Below the pieces are notes generated by a model, which searched no databases, was not told the origin of the DNA, and was given only the letters and a program-made list of their open reading frames with translations. Both the position numbers and the translations under genes were made by a program. From Platerodrilus igneus (taxonomy: Eukaryota; Arthropoda; Insecta; Coleoptera; Lycidae): a DNA stretch of 64,000 bases. Of the stretch, positions 1 to 11,392 are shown piece after piece. How positions within the stretch are numbered: the stretch's first letter is position 1; each line of letters starts with the position of its first letter. The stretch covers positions 3,455,001 to 3,519,000 of the forward strand of contig JARFIW010000999.1 of NCBI GenBank assembly GCA_036346225.1, written 5' to 3'.

Positions 1-1046
1 AAGAGAGAAACACATATTCCCGCCTGTATATATAGCGAATAGCCGACACGTCGCTTTGTTCCTAAAACGGGTAATTCCAACGAATTCCTCATTCTACGTT
101 CCCAGTCTGTAGCCTGCACGTCGATTTTTATGAATTTAGTCCTCACCCCATTGAGATCTCAGAAAATTTCAACACGGCCCGCAAAGTTGTCCGAGAAAAA
201 CTAATTACTTTTATACAGAAATTGTTGTTCTACCTCTGATATATGCATCCTATTTTAACCAATCGCAACCCCTTGACGTTGCTTAAATCCCGCCCTTTTA
301 CAATATGTGTCTTTGCTTGACGCATTTTCTCTTTCCTTTTCTAACCTGTTCGTATTGGTGCAAATTTAGATTCTTTATTATCGATTATATTTTAGTCCAC
401 GCGGACTGTTATCTGGGTTTAATAAACCCGTATCGCACATTCTCGTGAATACTAAGTCCCGGTTTCTCCAAGATTCTTTGAAACATTAATTATTTGCCAA
501 ATTTACGCAGAATGAGCTTTTTAAAAATACGCAGGTGTTCTGTATTTCCTGCTAAAGCATCTGATCGTTTCAATATCCTTAGAATCAACATGTTTATCCA
601 AACAAATTAACTTGAAATTGCCTTTTAAAACACGCAGGGTGTTCAAACGTAACATTTTAAATAACCTTCCTACGATTTGACTATTATTGGGTTTTACAAG
701 TTTTATGCTTATTATTAATAATGGTTCAATTAACTCCAACTAAATATTAATTATTATCTGTACGTTTTAATACCGGTTACTTAAAATAGGGTTAATTAAT
801 ATACATTTTGCACGTAATTTCCATTTGTTTAGGAATAATTAAATTATCCACTGCGCTTTTCAATACTGCTTCTTTTGATGTAAAGCGTCTTATAGATAAT
901 TTAAATTTCTTATTTTACTGAAACGACCGAGTTTATTTATGCTTCAAGGTTTTAATAAAGCGTATTATTTAATGAAATTCCTTATACACGGTAATTAAAA
1001 TTATTTGATTTGATTATTTAATTTTCTACCCTGGTCTAAATATGAG
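1..1046 (-). repeat. A-family LTR-like repeat, promoter-upstream half, cut by window start
   Basis: Same orientation and order as 36400-37373 and reverse complement of 6723-7680. The shared landmark is the outer end, where CTGGTCTAAATATGAG runs straight into a (TA)n tract. On the minus strand the segment reads from that end toward a TATA box at about 27-36. The part after the TATA box lies outside the window. No coding content is visible. The LTR assignment is inferred from the more complete copies. Confidence 0.6.

Positions 1047-1087
<41 letters not shown>
1047..1087. repeat. (TA)n microsatellite at a repeat junction
   Basis: About 40 bp of uninterrupted TA. It separates the A-family end on the left from a D-family repeat on the right, as the other TA tracts in this window do. 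Confidence 0.95.
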
Positions 1088-1091
<4 letters not shown>

Positions 1092-2933
1092 TGATAACGT
1101 TGCACGTCGATGTAATTATATTCTCAGTCTTCTTCTAATCACCGCCGCTCTGTGTATTTTAATCTCTTGAAATTTTAAATCTGCCTCGGCTGGCCCAGTT
1201 TAATTCACATAGAGTGCACAACGTTACGATAATCAAATAATTTACCAATTTTTCCCTAAAACGTTTCCTACTTTGCATGATAAAACGAAGTCGATTAATA
1301 CTTGTATAATGAGAAAGAAAAATCATATTCACTTTACAGCTTAATCTGTTTGACTGTATGACAAAAATGAACCCCTGAATCAAATAACAATAAATTTTAA
1401 ATTATTTATCTTTAAAAATTAAAACTCCCTTTCGTTATTTTAAAGCCAGCAAAATGACGTTGGAAATTTCTCTGAACGTTCAAGATTTTCCCCTTGTTTA
1501 CAAAATTTTTCACGTATAAAATACATAAAATCTTCAAGTATAAAATATGATCAATGTTCAAAAAGTATTAAATAGAAATTAATGCTTTATGCTAGATATT
1601 TCTGACCTGTAGTTTTCCCTGTGCGTCTTTCTGCTGCGTGCTGTGGATCAGTATTCCAATATCACATTCAGTTGAGTTGCTTCATTCTTTATTTAGTCTC
1701 CAAGTTTTACTCTGTTTAATGTGATCTCCTTTAAATTTTCATAATCTCGTAATTTCCCTTGAATTTTCGTAATGTCTTTTCAATTTACGTAATGTCACTT
1801 AGAATTCTTTTAATGTCTCTTAGAGCTTTTGTAGCCTGACTTACATTTCGCAATGTCCCTTAGACTTAGAGTTTTTGTAGCCTGACTTAGATTTCGTACT
1901 TAGACTTAGATTTCGTACTGTCAGTTAGAGCCCTAAAGTTATAAGTATTTAACCTAAATTATTTAATAAATTTCTACTCACGTTTTCCAGCAAACGGCGA
2001 ACTTGTCTCATATATTTTCACTATAATTTATTTAGAATATTTCATAACACCACTTTTCACAAAATTTTTATTGTTTAATTTGAATATTTACTCGACGCGT
2101 AAATTCTAGAGTATGAGTGATGAAGTTTGTGCTTGGTTCAAACTAAGACTGTATGCTTATCAAACTTGCGCGTTATATAGTTTACGCCCCATCTAAAAAT
2201 TCAGTGGTTATCTGAACTTTTGTTCAAAGTTTACGACCAACCATTGGTTGTTTTGGATATTTTTGGACTTTTACAGGTTTATCTCTGATAATATTTTGTC
2301 GAAACGATTCCTTGATCACGTCGGTACCAGTGAATTTCTAGTTTGTATTTATTTTATACCGTCTGTTTTGATGTTGTTACAGAAATTTTTCGCCTTGGCA
2401 CGTAATTTCACTTATGGCTTTTGTTTGTCTAGATAATACTTTGGGATTTGTATTAACTTCAAGTAGAAAATCACGTAGCCAAAGTGACGTAAATTAGCAT
2501 ATTTCTGTTTACATTTTTGCGTTTCCGAAGCGTATTTATTTCGAAGGATGCGTTTCTTATCAGGACACTATGCTATCTGCTTTCACTATCGCATTTTAAT
2601 GTGAATTGTATTACGATTTTCTAGCTTTTTACTGCATTTAACGCGCATTGATTTACAATTTATGAATACTTTTGGTTTAGAATAAGTTTGATTGCGTGTA
2701 GAGTTATTTCTTTTGCTGAATGTGTGTTTATTCTTGAATGATATGCTTCTCGGCATTAATTAAAGTCAACTGCGATCCTTATACAGGGTGTTAAATGTTC
2801 GCTCTTTGCATAATATTGCAAATTACGTATTTTCATGCTAAATAATGTGGTTTTCTAATTCCTAGTACTATTTATTTGTATTGCGTAACCATTATGACTC
2901 AATATACCCCTAAATAACCCCTTTATCATAGTA
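1088..2933 (-). repeat. D-family LTR-like repeat, minus orientation
   Basis: Read on the minus strand it starts at 2933 with a TGCTATGATAAAGGGG-like end, has a TATATAAC box at about 2172-2180 (roughly 760 bp in), and runs to the TA tract at 1087. It is homologous, inverted, to 2958 onward and to 31277-33000. A shared block is GTGCACAACGTTACGAT near 1215 and, inverted, near 32850. A motif TACAGGGTGTT lies near 2785. The segment is AT-rich with no long reading frame. Confidence 0.55.
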
Positions 2934-2957
2934 ATATATATATATATATATATATAT
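2934..2957. repeat. (TA)n tract at the centre of a large inverted repeat
   Basis: TA run flanked on both sides by the same D-family end in opposite orientation: ACCCCTTTATCATAG on the left, CTGTGGTAAGGGG on the right. About 150 bp on each side pair as an imperfect inverted repeat. Confidence 0.9.
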
Positions 2958-4144
2958 GCTGTGGTAAGGGGTTGTTTAAGGGTGTACTTTATAGTAAAGG
3001 TCGTTTAAAAATTGGAAATTACAATAGGAAGCAGAAAACTGCATTTATTTAGTAAAGAAATGAGAAATGGAGATAGTTTGTAAATAGTAAGCAATCAACA
3101 CCCTGTATATAAAGTATAAGTATATAAAGTATAAGTAGTTTTAAGCGACGCAAATACACACAGGAAGACGCATAGTTAGCGTAGAAACCAGGAACACATG
3201 CGTTAGGTAAATAGTAAATATTTAATACCCTGTAGATAGAGTTTTAGTTAATTTAGGCAATGCAAATAATGATATTTTTCAGTGGAAGCACGCGTATTTT
3301 ATATGTAAACATAATAAAGTGTAATTAAACACGCATTCAAAAGAGTTCCAAACGATTAGGTTAATACGGAGATAGAATTAGAGCTTCAAGAAGCATAATG
3401 GGAATGCGTACAAGTAGTTAAGAACTGTGATAAAGAGAGGTGATTAAAAATTGCGTAAATAACATGCATAAATGAAAATTAAAAGTCGAATTCCATCAGT
3501 TGTTTATGGAAAAGCAATTAGATTCATCAAAACACCGCATGTTTGATAACGAAGACAGCTGCGACCAGGTCACAATTATTGGAAAGCATAGAAAACTACA
3601 TCAGAAACTACTTTAAATGTAATTATTTGATTGGTCAAAAGGGAGCGATGAGTTTGTAGACCATACCCACTGACGGAGTAGGAGAGAAAAGATATATTAA
3701 CAGGTACAGTGATAACGAAGTCAGTTTTTGAACTCAACAAAGGCCGAAGTGCGCCACTATGAAATAAAGTGATACGTAATAATAATTCAAAGTGAAAAGT
3801 TGTATAAGTGCTAAAATGAAAATTACGATTGCCGATTAAACGTAAGTAGATTTTGGTGAATTTTATTTTAAACTAAAACACAATAATAATAGGGCTTCTA
3901 AAGCCCGGAGAGAAAAATCCAAGTTCTGAGTCCGGGGAAGAATAATAATACAATTCCGAGTTCTGGGGTAAAATAATACAATTTCTAAGTCCGGAGGATG
4001 ATAATCCAATTCTAAGTTTGGGGAAATTGATAAGAAGGAATAAGTCTGAATGAGATGACAATAGGAGTGCTTAAGTATAAGTTAATATTGGTAGTCCAGA
4101 GGGTAATGGCAATAATTTAAATGCAATGTGTTACGCAATTCTTG

Positions 4145-4164
4145 GGCAGCCACGTTGGGCGCCA
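4145..4164 (-). other. Primer-binding-site-like motif (tRNA-Lys1,2 type)
   Basis: The minus strand reads TGGCGCCCAACGTGGCTGCC, close to the classical tRNA-Lys1,2 PBS. The bases before it read ...GCATAAATT, the same LTR-end-like context seen at 28589. It implies a minus-oriented LTR on its right, inside the D-family copy. Confidence 0.5.
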
Positions 4165-5875
4165 AATTTATGCTACCTTGTTCTTGTAGCCGTGCGTAAC
4201 AACAAGAGATCACGGAATGACCGGGCTCAATCGGAGATTAGGGGGGGGGTTGTAGGAAGCAAACTGACATATAATGTATACGGCGGTAAAGAGTTAGTGA
4301 CAGTACCTGTAAGAAAAATAATTAAGCAAACCTGAAAAACAAAAGATTAAGCATAAATTATTCAGTACTTTGTAGATGTAAGAATACTGTTTTGGAAAAA
4401 AAAACTATATATTATAATCACGATAAAAGCATTACAAAAAAAAATTTTGATTACAAAGTGAGGTAATATTGGGGAGTAGCAGAAACGTTTCCTCACACAC
4501 CAATTAAACATAAATCAGACAAACTGTTAATACAAGATAAAAAGATAAGACACAATTGATATGAGTAATCTAGTAGTATTATTTTTTTCTTTCTTTTTTT
4601 TTTTTTAAAGCATGCAGTTCTATTGCAAAAAGGTCTCAGAACGACGAAGATATGGCAAAACAATTTAAAGTAATACTAAGTAGGAAATAGTTCAACTTAC
4701 AGAAAGTCCTTCAGTAACGCTTCCTTGTAATTGGAGTGGGGGATTCACGATGCCCTACACTAACGAAGCACTGCACCCTTGACTGTGAGGGTGTGGATGG
4801 AATTGCGTACACTTTACACTAACTCACATCTACGCGTTTCACTGGTGTTAGCAGCAGACATCATCATACTGATGGAACCATGTAGCATTGATAAATTTCT
4901 TGTTAATTCTATTTCCGGAGACAATAATTTCGAAATATTTCGTAACACAAATCGCAAAAATTGTAGTAAAAATTTAGAATTTAGAATCACGGGCTTTCAA
5001 GGCGCGATGTAATGCCTGTCATCTGATAAGTTCTTGCATTAAACTAACAGTAACGCGAGGTGTTTTATTTGCTACATATGGTAACAAACAAAAATCTAAT
5101 GCTTTTGCATAACGAAATTTGCACAAGTAGTGATCTATTTTAGATTCTTTGGTAGTAAAAAAATTCAGCACTACAGTATCAACTGTATTTACATGTGAAT
5201 GAGATACATATTTATAAGAAACAACCTTTTTTGTTCATCTACTAAACCTGCTACAACTGTATCATCATTTTTAGAACCAAAACCCAAGCTTAAAACTGCA
5301 TTTGGATAATCCAAAGTATGCACTGCACTGATAAAAACAGGTAACGAAACGAGATCGCATACACATTTATCCTAAAGAAAGAATCGGTCAAGTTTCACAA
5401 GTTCTACAACGTTTTTCCCACAAGAAAAACAACTAAAACCACAATTAGTAAAAACGTGTAAACATTAATTAAGTCCGTCAAATGTTCCGTAACGCACGTT
5501 ATTTCAAAAGAAAACTCAACTAAGAAACACAATCGGTAACCGCACGTGTGGTTGTGTAAAACACGTCCGCATATAAAGCATCCTTCATTCAATGCAATCA
5601 GAACTACACTCTGCAGTTAATCTACAACTCAAATTGTCAAAGCAAAAGAAGCCGTATTTTCAACGTAATTAACATCTATGAACAAAGAACAACTGCAAAA
5701 CTACGCTAATCTGTAGATATAAAATAGTTGTTACCATAACATCTGAGCGCCTCTTATCTCGGCTTCGATAAATAACATAAGGAACCAAAATTTATAAGAC
5801 GAATAATTCAATTTATTTATTAATGTAAATTAACCGTTATACAACCAGCTATACAAAACGATGTATTTTAAGTAC
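4165..5875. other. AT-rich insert inside the D repeat, probable minus-oriented LTR remnant
   Basis: This stretch has no counterpart in the D copies at 1088-2933 or 31277-33000. It has a run of nine G at about 4241-4249 and the minus PBS motif at its left edge. I see no protein-coding signal. Calling it an LTR remnant is an inference from the PBS only. Confidence 0.3.
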
Positions 5876-6647
5876 GCTATACAGAAAGGGAGCGTAACAA
5901 ATTGTTCAAGCGTGTGGATAGAAAATATTTCAAATGGGCATATAATAATCCTGAATTGGGGGAAGATAATTTTTATTCAAATGGATGGCTTAATGCATGG
6001 GAAATATTAGCTGATTATGGGTGCGTCAATGCGAAGAAAATAGACCAGGTTAGATTTTTAGTTATAAGACATTATTTTTCTAATTTTTTTTATTTGAATA
6101 TTGAATTTGCTTAATATAAATTAATGTGACAAAGTTCACCAAACTAAGGATTTGAATACGTATAAAGTGCGTGATAAGATAAGAGGTTTTGAACGTTCTA
6201 CACTTCTTTTATAAAGATAATAGGTTTGTTTGGTGACTTTGGGTTTTGGATAAAAAGTATATGATTTCTGATAAATGAGATTTACAACATTAATTAATTG
6301 AAAAGTGTATCTCAAATAATTTACAAAAACTGTACATAATATTTGTTTCATTATATAGAATCGAATTAACTGAATTTTATAATTCCAAATAAATGCTAGT
6401 CGAGGTCATAAGATAAAGTTAATGGGAGTGATTTGATAATTTAAACAATCAAGGAGGAGCTATAAGTTGAATACGAAATCGATAACAAGTAATGCGGTAA
6501 CGTATCAAATTTTGTTATTGGTAGACAAGGTTGGTTCAAGATAAAATCCAGTTAAGTTTCTGGAGGGAATTTATAGCAATATTAATAAAACAGCCCAACG
6601 TCGGAGGAGATAATTACAATTTCAGTTTAAACATAGCAATAATAATA

Positions 6648-6668
6648 TGGTCGCCCAAACAATGGGGC
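6648..6668 (+). other. Primer-binding-site-like motif, diverged
   Basis: TGGTCGCCCAAACAATGGGGC, a diverged version of the tRNA-Lys1,2 PBS consensus, 20-25 bp before the CATAGCA end and the next TA tract. Its position relative to the repeat end matches the copies at 8753, 28589 and 35278. Confidence 0.45.
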
Positions 6669-6689
6669 GCGAATAATTAGGGTGCATAG

Positions 6690-6691
<2 letters not shown>

Positions 6692-6722
<31 letters not shown>
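6692..6722. repeat. (TA)n microsatellite at a repeat junction
   Basis: Thirty-one bases of TA between the CATAGCA end of the D repeat and the CTCATATTTAGACC end of an A repeat. Confidence 0.95.
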
Positions 6723-6727
<5 letters not shown>

Positions 6728-7639
6728 CTCATATTTAGACCAGGGTAGAAAATTAAATAATCACATCAAATAATTTTAATCACTGTGTAGAAGCTTTGGG
6801 AAAAGGTACACGTTATTTAAAAAACCGTGAAGCATAAAAATTTCATTCGTTTTATTAAAATTAAGAGATTTAAATTATTTATAAGACGCTTTATATAAAA
6901 GGAAGCAGTATTAGACAACTTTACGGGTAATTTAATTATCCCTAGTAAAGAAACAAATAAAAAGTACGTGCAAAATTTATATTAATTAACTCTATTTTAA
7001 GTAACTGGTATTAAACAAAACGTACAGATAATAATTGTAATTGAAGTTAATTGAACCGTTAGTAACATATAATATCTATAAAACTTGAAAACCCAATAAA
7101 ATACCATAAAATCAAGCTCTGATAATTAATAGTATGTTTAAACACCTTGCGTATTTTTAAAAAGCTCATTCTGCGTAAATGTTGCAGATAATTAATAGTT
7201 ACAAAGAATCTTGGAGAAACCGTGACTTAATATTCACGAGAAGGTGCGATACGGGGTTATTTAACCCAGATAGTCCACATGGACTGAAATAATCGATAAT
7301 AAGGAATATCAATTTGCACTAATGAGAACAGGGTAGATAGAGACAGATAATATGCGCAAGACCGAGACACATATAGTAAAAAGGCGTGAGTAGAGCAACG
7401 TCATGAGGTTGCGATTGGTTGAAAGTAAAAGCAAAATTGAGAGGTAGAAATAACATTTCTGTATAAAATTTAATTAGGTATTCTCAGACGTTGCGTGCCG
7501 TGTGGAAATTTTCTGAGATTTAACTGGGGCGAGAGCAAAATTCGTAAAAATCGCATGCCGGGCTGCGGACTGGGAACTTAGCATGCGAAATTCTAGAAAC
7601 TGGCCGTTTTAAGGACTCGACCGACAGACAGGCTAACCT

Positions 7640-7652
7640 CTATATATATATA
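7640..7652 (+). promoter_or_regulatory. TATA box of the A-family LTR-like repeat
   Basis: CTATATATATATACCC, with matching boxes at equal depth in the other copies (36414-36424 minus, 25441-25448 in B, 27414-27420 in C). Conserved position in diverged copies supports a Pol II core promoter; use in the present genome is not shown. Confidence 0.55.
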
Positions 7653-8752
7653 CCCAGGGGAGTATGAACAAGCTCTCTTAGATCTTCGACTTGATTGAAC
7701 GCGTTAAACAGTGTTTTTTAGTTTTCCGGTTTTAATATTAAATAATTTAAACAGTTTGCTCGAATATTATGTGATTTAAAACAGCTTGTTCTTTACGTGC
7801 TACAATGAATGTACGTTAGTGCACTTAGAAAAGAAGATACAAGGTAAAGAAAGTACCAATTGGTAAAATTTACTACGACAAATAAATACACAAAAGTAGG
7901 CAGTTTTGGCGTACATTGGTGAAAGAAGTATGAATTTCTTTGTTATTTTTCGGGGGTGTTAATAATTAAATGGTTCGTAAACATGACTGGATCCACTAAA
8001 CAAGGTTCAGATATACACAGATGAGTTCCGGAAAAGCCCTGAAACAACTTTAAGTAAATGGTGATGGAGTAAATTTTTAAAACGTTGAGAATCAGAAGCC
8101 GTAAATATAACCCAGTTGGAATGGTGTAATTAACAAAGGGACGATGTACATTGAAGCTACGAGTGCAGTAACCTTCAGGTAAATTATACTATTTTGTTCG
8201 AACTTTGATATTTTGGTGTGTGTTGAATAACTTTACAATTTGTTTATTTAAAATGGACAGTAGTGAAATTGTACTAACAATAATATTTTAATTTTAAGGT
8301 GAAATTTGCTTGTTTAAGTAGAAAGGGGTATTTAGTATTGATGTTCTGGATTATGATGAAAATATGGGTATGTCTTTGAGCTCAATTAGACGAACCTGGT
8401 TAATTAACGTAAAGGGGTGGTAGATGCTCCCTTTGTACTCAGACTCAGGTCTGCATATATTGTTATAGTAATTAGTAGGCAACCTACAAGGACTTTAATT
8501 TTGGATGCATTCTAAAATGATAACAAATTTAATCTTGAAATTTTCTGATACTGAAATTTATGCTGAATTTTAATTTTGAAATTTTAATGTATTGTGAATA
8601 TTGATGTAAATAGAGTTAACGTTGATGTTTGTGGTAGGAATGTGTTTGTTTTTTTTTATGTATGAGGATGAAAGTTATCTAGAGGAGCAGCCGAGGCGAT
8701 TAACGGAAGAAAATCAACAGACCAGGTAATTCAAGAGGTGTCACAGCATTCT

Positions 8753-8772
8753 TGACGCCCAATTCGTGAGGC
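8753..8772 (+). other. Primer-binding-site-like motif near the A repeat 3' end
   Basis: TGACGCCCAATTCGTGAGGC directly after CACAGCATTCT. About 35 bp further on the sequence returns to TTTCACAGCA and enters the TA tract, so the PBS-like module sits between two CACAGCA ends. Confidence 0.5.
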
Positions 8773-8815
8773 TCGATTCGAAAAGCGTAGTTCACGGATT
8801 TTGTAGGTTTCACAG

Positions 8816-8817
<2 letters not shown>

Positions 8818-8871
<54 letters not shown>

Positions 8872-8938
8872 TTATATTGATGTGATAAACCGATCAACAT
8901 CGACGTTGTATACTCGAGCGTGCGTGCGTGCGTGTGTA
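8818..8938. repeat. Compound (AT)n-(GT)n microsatellite with a later (GC/GT) run
   Basis: AT at 8818-8851 passes directly into GT at 8851-8871; a second run GCGTGCGTGCGTGCGTGTG lies at about 8919-8937. The sequence between is unique and AT-rich. Confidence 0.9.
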
Positions 8939-9386
8939 TGTAGATTTTCAACAAACTAAAAAATTAAGTCACTTGTAGTATGTCACACTCGATAAATAAA
9001 TTTTTCACAATTAACTATGAAAATTTACGTTATCAATATATTAATATCATTTTGGTATTTGTACAAAACAAGTACAATAAATTGTGTATACAAAAAGTGA
9101 TAAAAATTGCATTAAAAGTTTAACTTAAACAAACAACTTCTATTTTAACCGTATGCATTTTGCATAATGTAAGTGATAGAATTGATAAACAAAAACTAAA
9201 ATTTAATATAATTTGAAAACAAAATAAGTATATACAAAAGATTAGTGAATAAAAAAAAACACTAATATAATTTGTGATTATACAAGTAGAATAAATTTAA
9301 AAATAAAAAAATAAAGATGTATAAATTGAAAGCATATTCAGAGACAAAAAAGCGTAAGTTAATCAAAATTAGCATGTTCATCTCAC
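8939..9386 (-). other. KCNQ intron sequence downstream of the exon
   Basis: Very AT-rich and without reading frames or recognisable repeats. By position it is the intron following the KCNQ exon. The next exon (S5 and pore) is not visible here or further left. Confidence 0.6.
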
Positions 9387-9562
9387 CTGCCTATGTATAA
9401 AAACAACAGAACCAAGAAGTCTCCATGTTCCCCCTTGTCTATCAACGTGTAGCATTCGGAGAATTTGTAAAAATCGAATGCCTCTAATGGCCGACGTCGC
9501 AAAAACTTGTCCATTAGATCCTACGGTTAAGACTACAACTGAAGCTACTACAACGATTAAAT
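9387..9562 (-). CDS. KCNQ: KCNQ1-type voltage-gated potassium channel, S3-S4 exon
   Basis: One internal exon of a Kv7 channel subunit, a plasma-membrane tetramer that carries slow non-inactivating K+ current. The minus strand has an acceptor TTGTTTCAG| at 9563, then 176 nt in one frame, then CAG|GTGAGA at 9386. It opens with two bases of a split codon (likely Asp) and ends on a complete Gln codon. The peptide covers the end of S3 ([11 protein letters not shown]), the S3-S4 linker and all of S4 ([19 protein letters not shown]), then [17 protein letters not shown]4 shows the R, R, Q, R, H, R ladder; the His at the fifth position is the KCNQ1 pattern, where KCNQ2-5 have Arg. As I recall, 176 nt equals the size of the matching vertebrate KCNQ2 exon. 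The methionine-started frame reading through the acceptor is not the real start. No stop, frameshift or lost S4 charge is seen. Only this exon of the gene lies in view. Confidence 0.95.
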
Positions 9563-11166
9563 CTGAAACAATAAATCTAGTTTTAGCTTTCAACCGTAAA
9601 AAAAATTCAAGTTAATTATTAGATCACTTTTTATATAAAAAAGTAAAATTAGGAACTTAATAATTGTTTATTGTGCAAAAATGACCAATTTATGTCATTT
9701 TTTACATCATATATAGTAAAAACACAAGGCACATTTACTTTACACCATACAAATTAATTTTGTCAGATGCTTTGCTACGTTACATTTCGTACAAGTAAAT
9801 TTACTGCCTCCTTAATCTAAAAACCATTTCAGTTTTTACTTATTTGAATATACGGGTTCGCTATACTTTTATTATTTCAAGTTTAGAAGTTAGGCAACCA
9901 ATTTTGCAAGTCCTTTATTTAATTCGCAAGTCCATATAATTTCTGGTTTCTTATCTATGCATGTGGTTTAGATAATCAAAAATTTCCTGAATGTTGCTAT
10001 TTTAAAATACAATTGAAAATCACTTTCAATTGTTCCTTTGTTACCATAAGTTCGTGTGTTGGTTTTGCAATGAAGATTTCTTACTCATACGTTGTTAAAA
10101 GATTCTTTATAAACTGTACTTCGTGTTTGTCATTCATAAAACGAGTATTTAAATAAAAATTGTGATTGTTATTTGGTCACGGCGGCAGTTAAAAAGAAAA
10201 ATCTAGATGCTGTTGTCAAGTGAATGCACAAATTGGGTTACGAAGCCCTTAAAGTATACACATGTCAATGGTTTTGATATAATGCTTAACAATATTATTA
10301 CAAAATAGTGATACAGTGGCCAACCGATTTTAAACATATGTTTCAGATTCTAATTTAATGATTCGTGTTTTTTTTGGGTGTAACTGTTCGTTCCGGTTGA
10401 AATGTTACCACATCCCTTCACGATCTGCGTGAGGGAACATCTCATCATGGTGACCAACAACTGTTTACTTGACCCCTTGTGGTACGTAGATTGCCTACAT
10501 TCTAGAAATGTTTTGGAAAATAGACGTGGACTACTTTATGCTGTAAGATTTGCTCAATAATTTGGGAATTATATTTAAACGTACTATTGTAAAAACGTAT
10601 TTTTCTGTGGTTTTATGTTTCAGTAGCTTCTAATCACAATTAGCTCGTTTGCGCCAATGCAGAGTAAGTAGTTCAGATTCTGATATTTATGATACCTATG
10701 ATAATGCCGCTGTGTAAGTATAATTAATTAGTTGTTTGCTGGGCCAATGTAGAATGTTATTCATTACAATGGTTAAATGTCACTTATCTGATATCCTAAC
10801 TTATATGGCAATAGGTAAAGGGTGGTGTAGTGCTTTTATTTACTAAAAATACCCCTCGTTTTGGTTGTTATTAGATGTAATTAATTACTATGTGAGGAGT
10901 GAAGAATTCAGATGTTTGTCCTTAAACCAGGAATTTAATGTTATTTCACTATTTAAATTTACAAAAGCTACTATTAGTGTTGTATTTTACATGTGTTTTG
11001 TGTTTAATTATCGTTCAGGTACAAACGCTTTAAAAGAGGCATATTGGTTTGTATGTCCTGTCGGTTCGTCCTTTAGACCCGCCTAATCTTTGACTATGTC
11101 AAAGTGGCCTTCGTTTTCTTTCTTTTCTTTCTTTCTCTTTTGTTACCCTACATTTTGATTTTTTTT
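9563..11166 (-). other. KCNQ intron sequence upstream of the exon
   Basis: AT-rich, mostly unique. I looked on the minus strand for the S2-S3 exon (expected motifs such as RLRFARKP) and did not find it. Nothing else supportable is seen. Confidence 0.5.
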
Positions 11167-11392
11167 CAATGCTCCACCCGAAGGTACTACATTAGCCAAG
11201 AAGCGAGTTTCTTTACCTGGAAATTTGTAATTTTGCCGAACCCTTGCTGTTCCAAGAAAGGTAGGGATCTTTAACGTGCATGACAACATTTACACACGGG
11301 ACCCTCATTTTACCTCTCATCCAAACGAGGGTGTATTTTTGTGAAAAATGCTTACCTAACATTTTTCAAGCGGACCGTGTTGTTGTTACCGC
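11167..11392 (-). mobile_element. SINE fragment, head-truncated
   Basis: Matches the bodies of the SINEs at 18952-19233 and 19261-19551, from CAATGCTCCACCC through AGGGATCTTTAACGTGC and ACACACGGGACC to TTTTTCAAGCGGA. Past 11392 the match stops, so the tRNA-like head with the B box is missing or unrecognisably changed. Confidence 0.75.

Larger units (their letters stand above)
2958..6690 (+). repeat. D-family LTR-like repeat, plus orientation, interrupted
   Basis: Begins TGCTGTGGTAAGGGG and ends GCATAGCA before the next TA tract, so its ends are TGCTGTG...CATAGCA, an LTR-like short inverted pair. A CCAAT-type GATTGGTC lies near 3630, a TATA-like GATATATTAAC near 3692, and a splice-donor-like AAAC|GTAAGT at about 3841. 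The 3' part (5876-6690) matches 32307-33000. About 1.8 kb in the middle is missing from the other D copies and is probably an insertion. The PBS-like motif lies at 6648-6668. Confidence 0.5.
6723..8816 (+). repeat. A-family LTR-like repeat, full length about 2.1 kb
   Basis: Bounded by TA tracts on both sides. Left end CTCATATTTAGACCAGGG, right end GGTTTCACAGCA. A strong TATATATATAT box at 7640-7652 is followed about 40 bp later by AGCTCTCTTAGA, a start-site-like context also present in B, C and E. A splice-donor-like CCTTCAG|GTAAAT lies at 8178/8179. A PBS-like motif lies at 8753-8772. Inverted copies are 35156-37373 (full) and 1-1046 (half). The architecture (1 kb U3, TATA, leader, donor, PBS) fits a long LTR of a retrotransposon; no internal coding region is attached. 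Confidence 0.6.
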
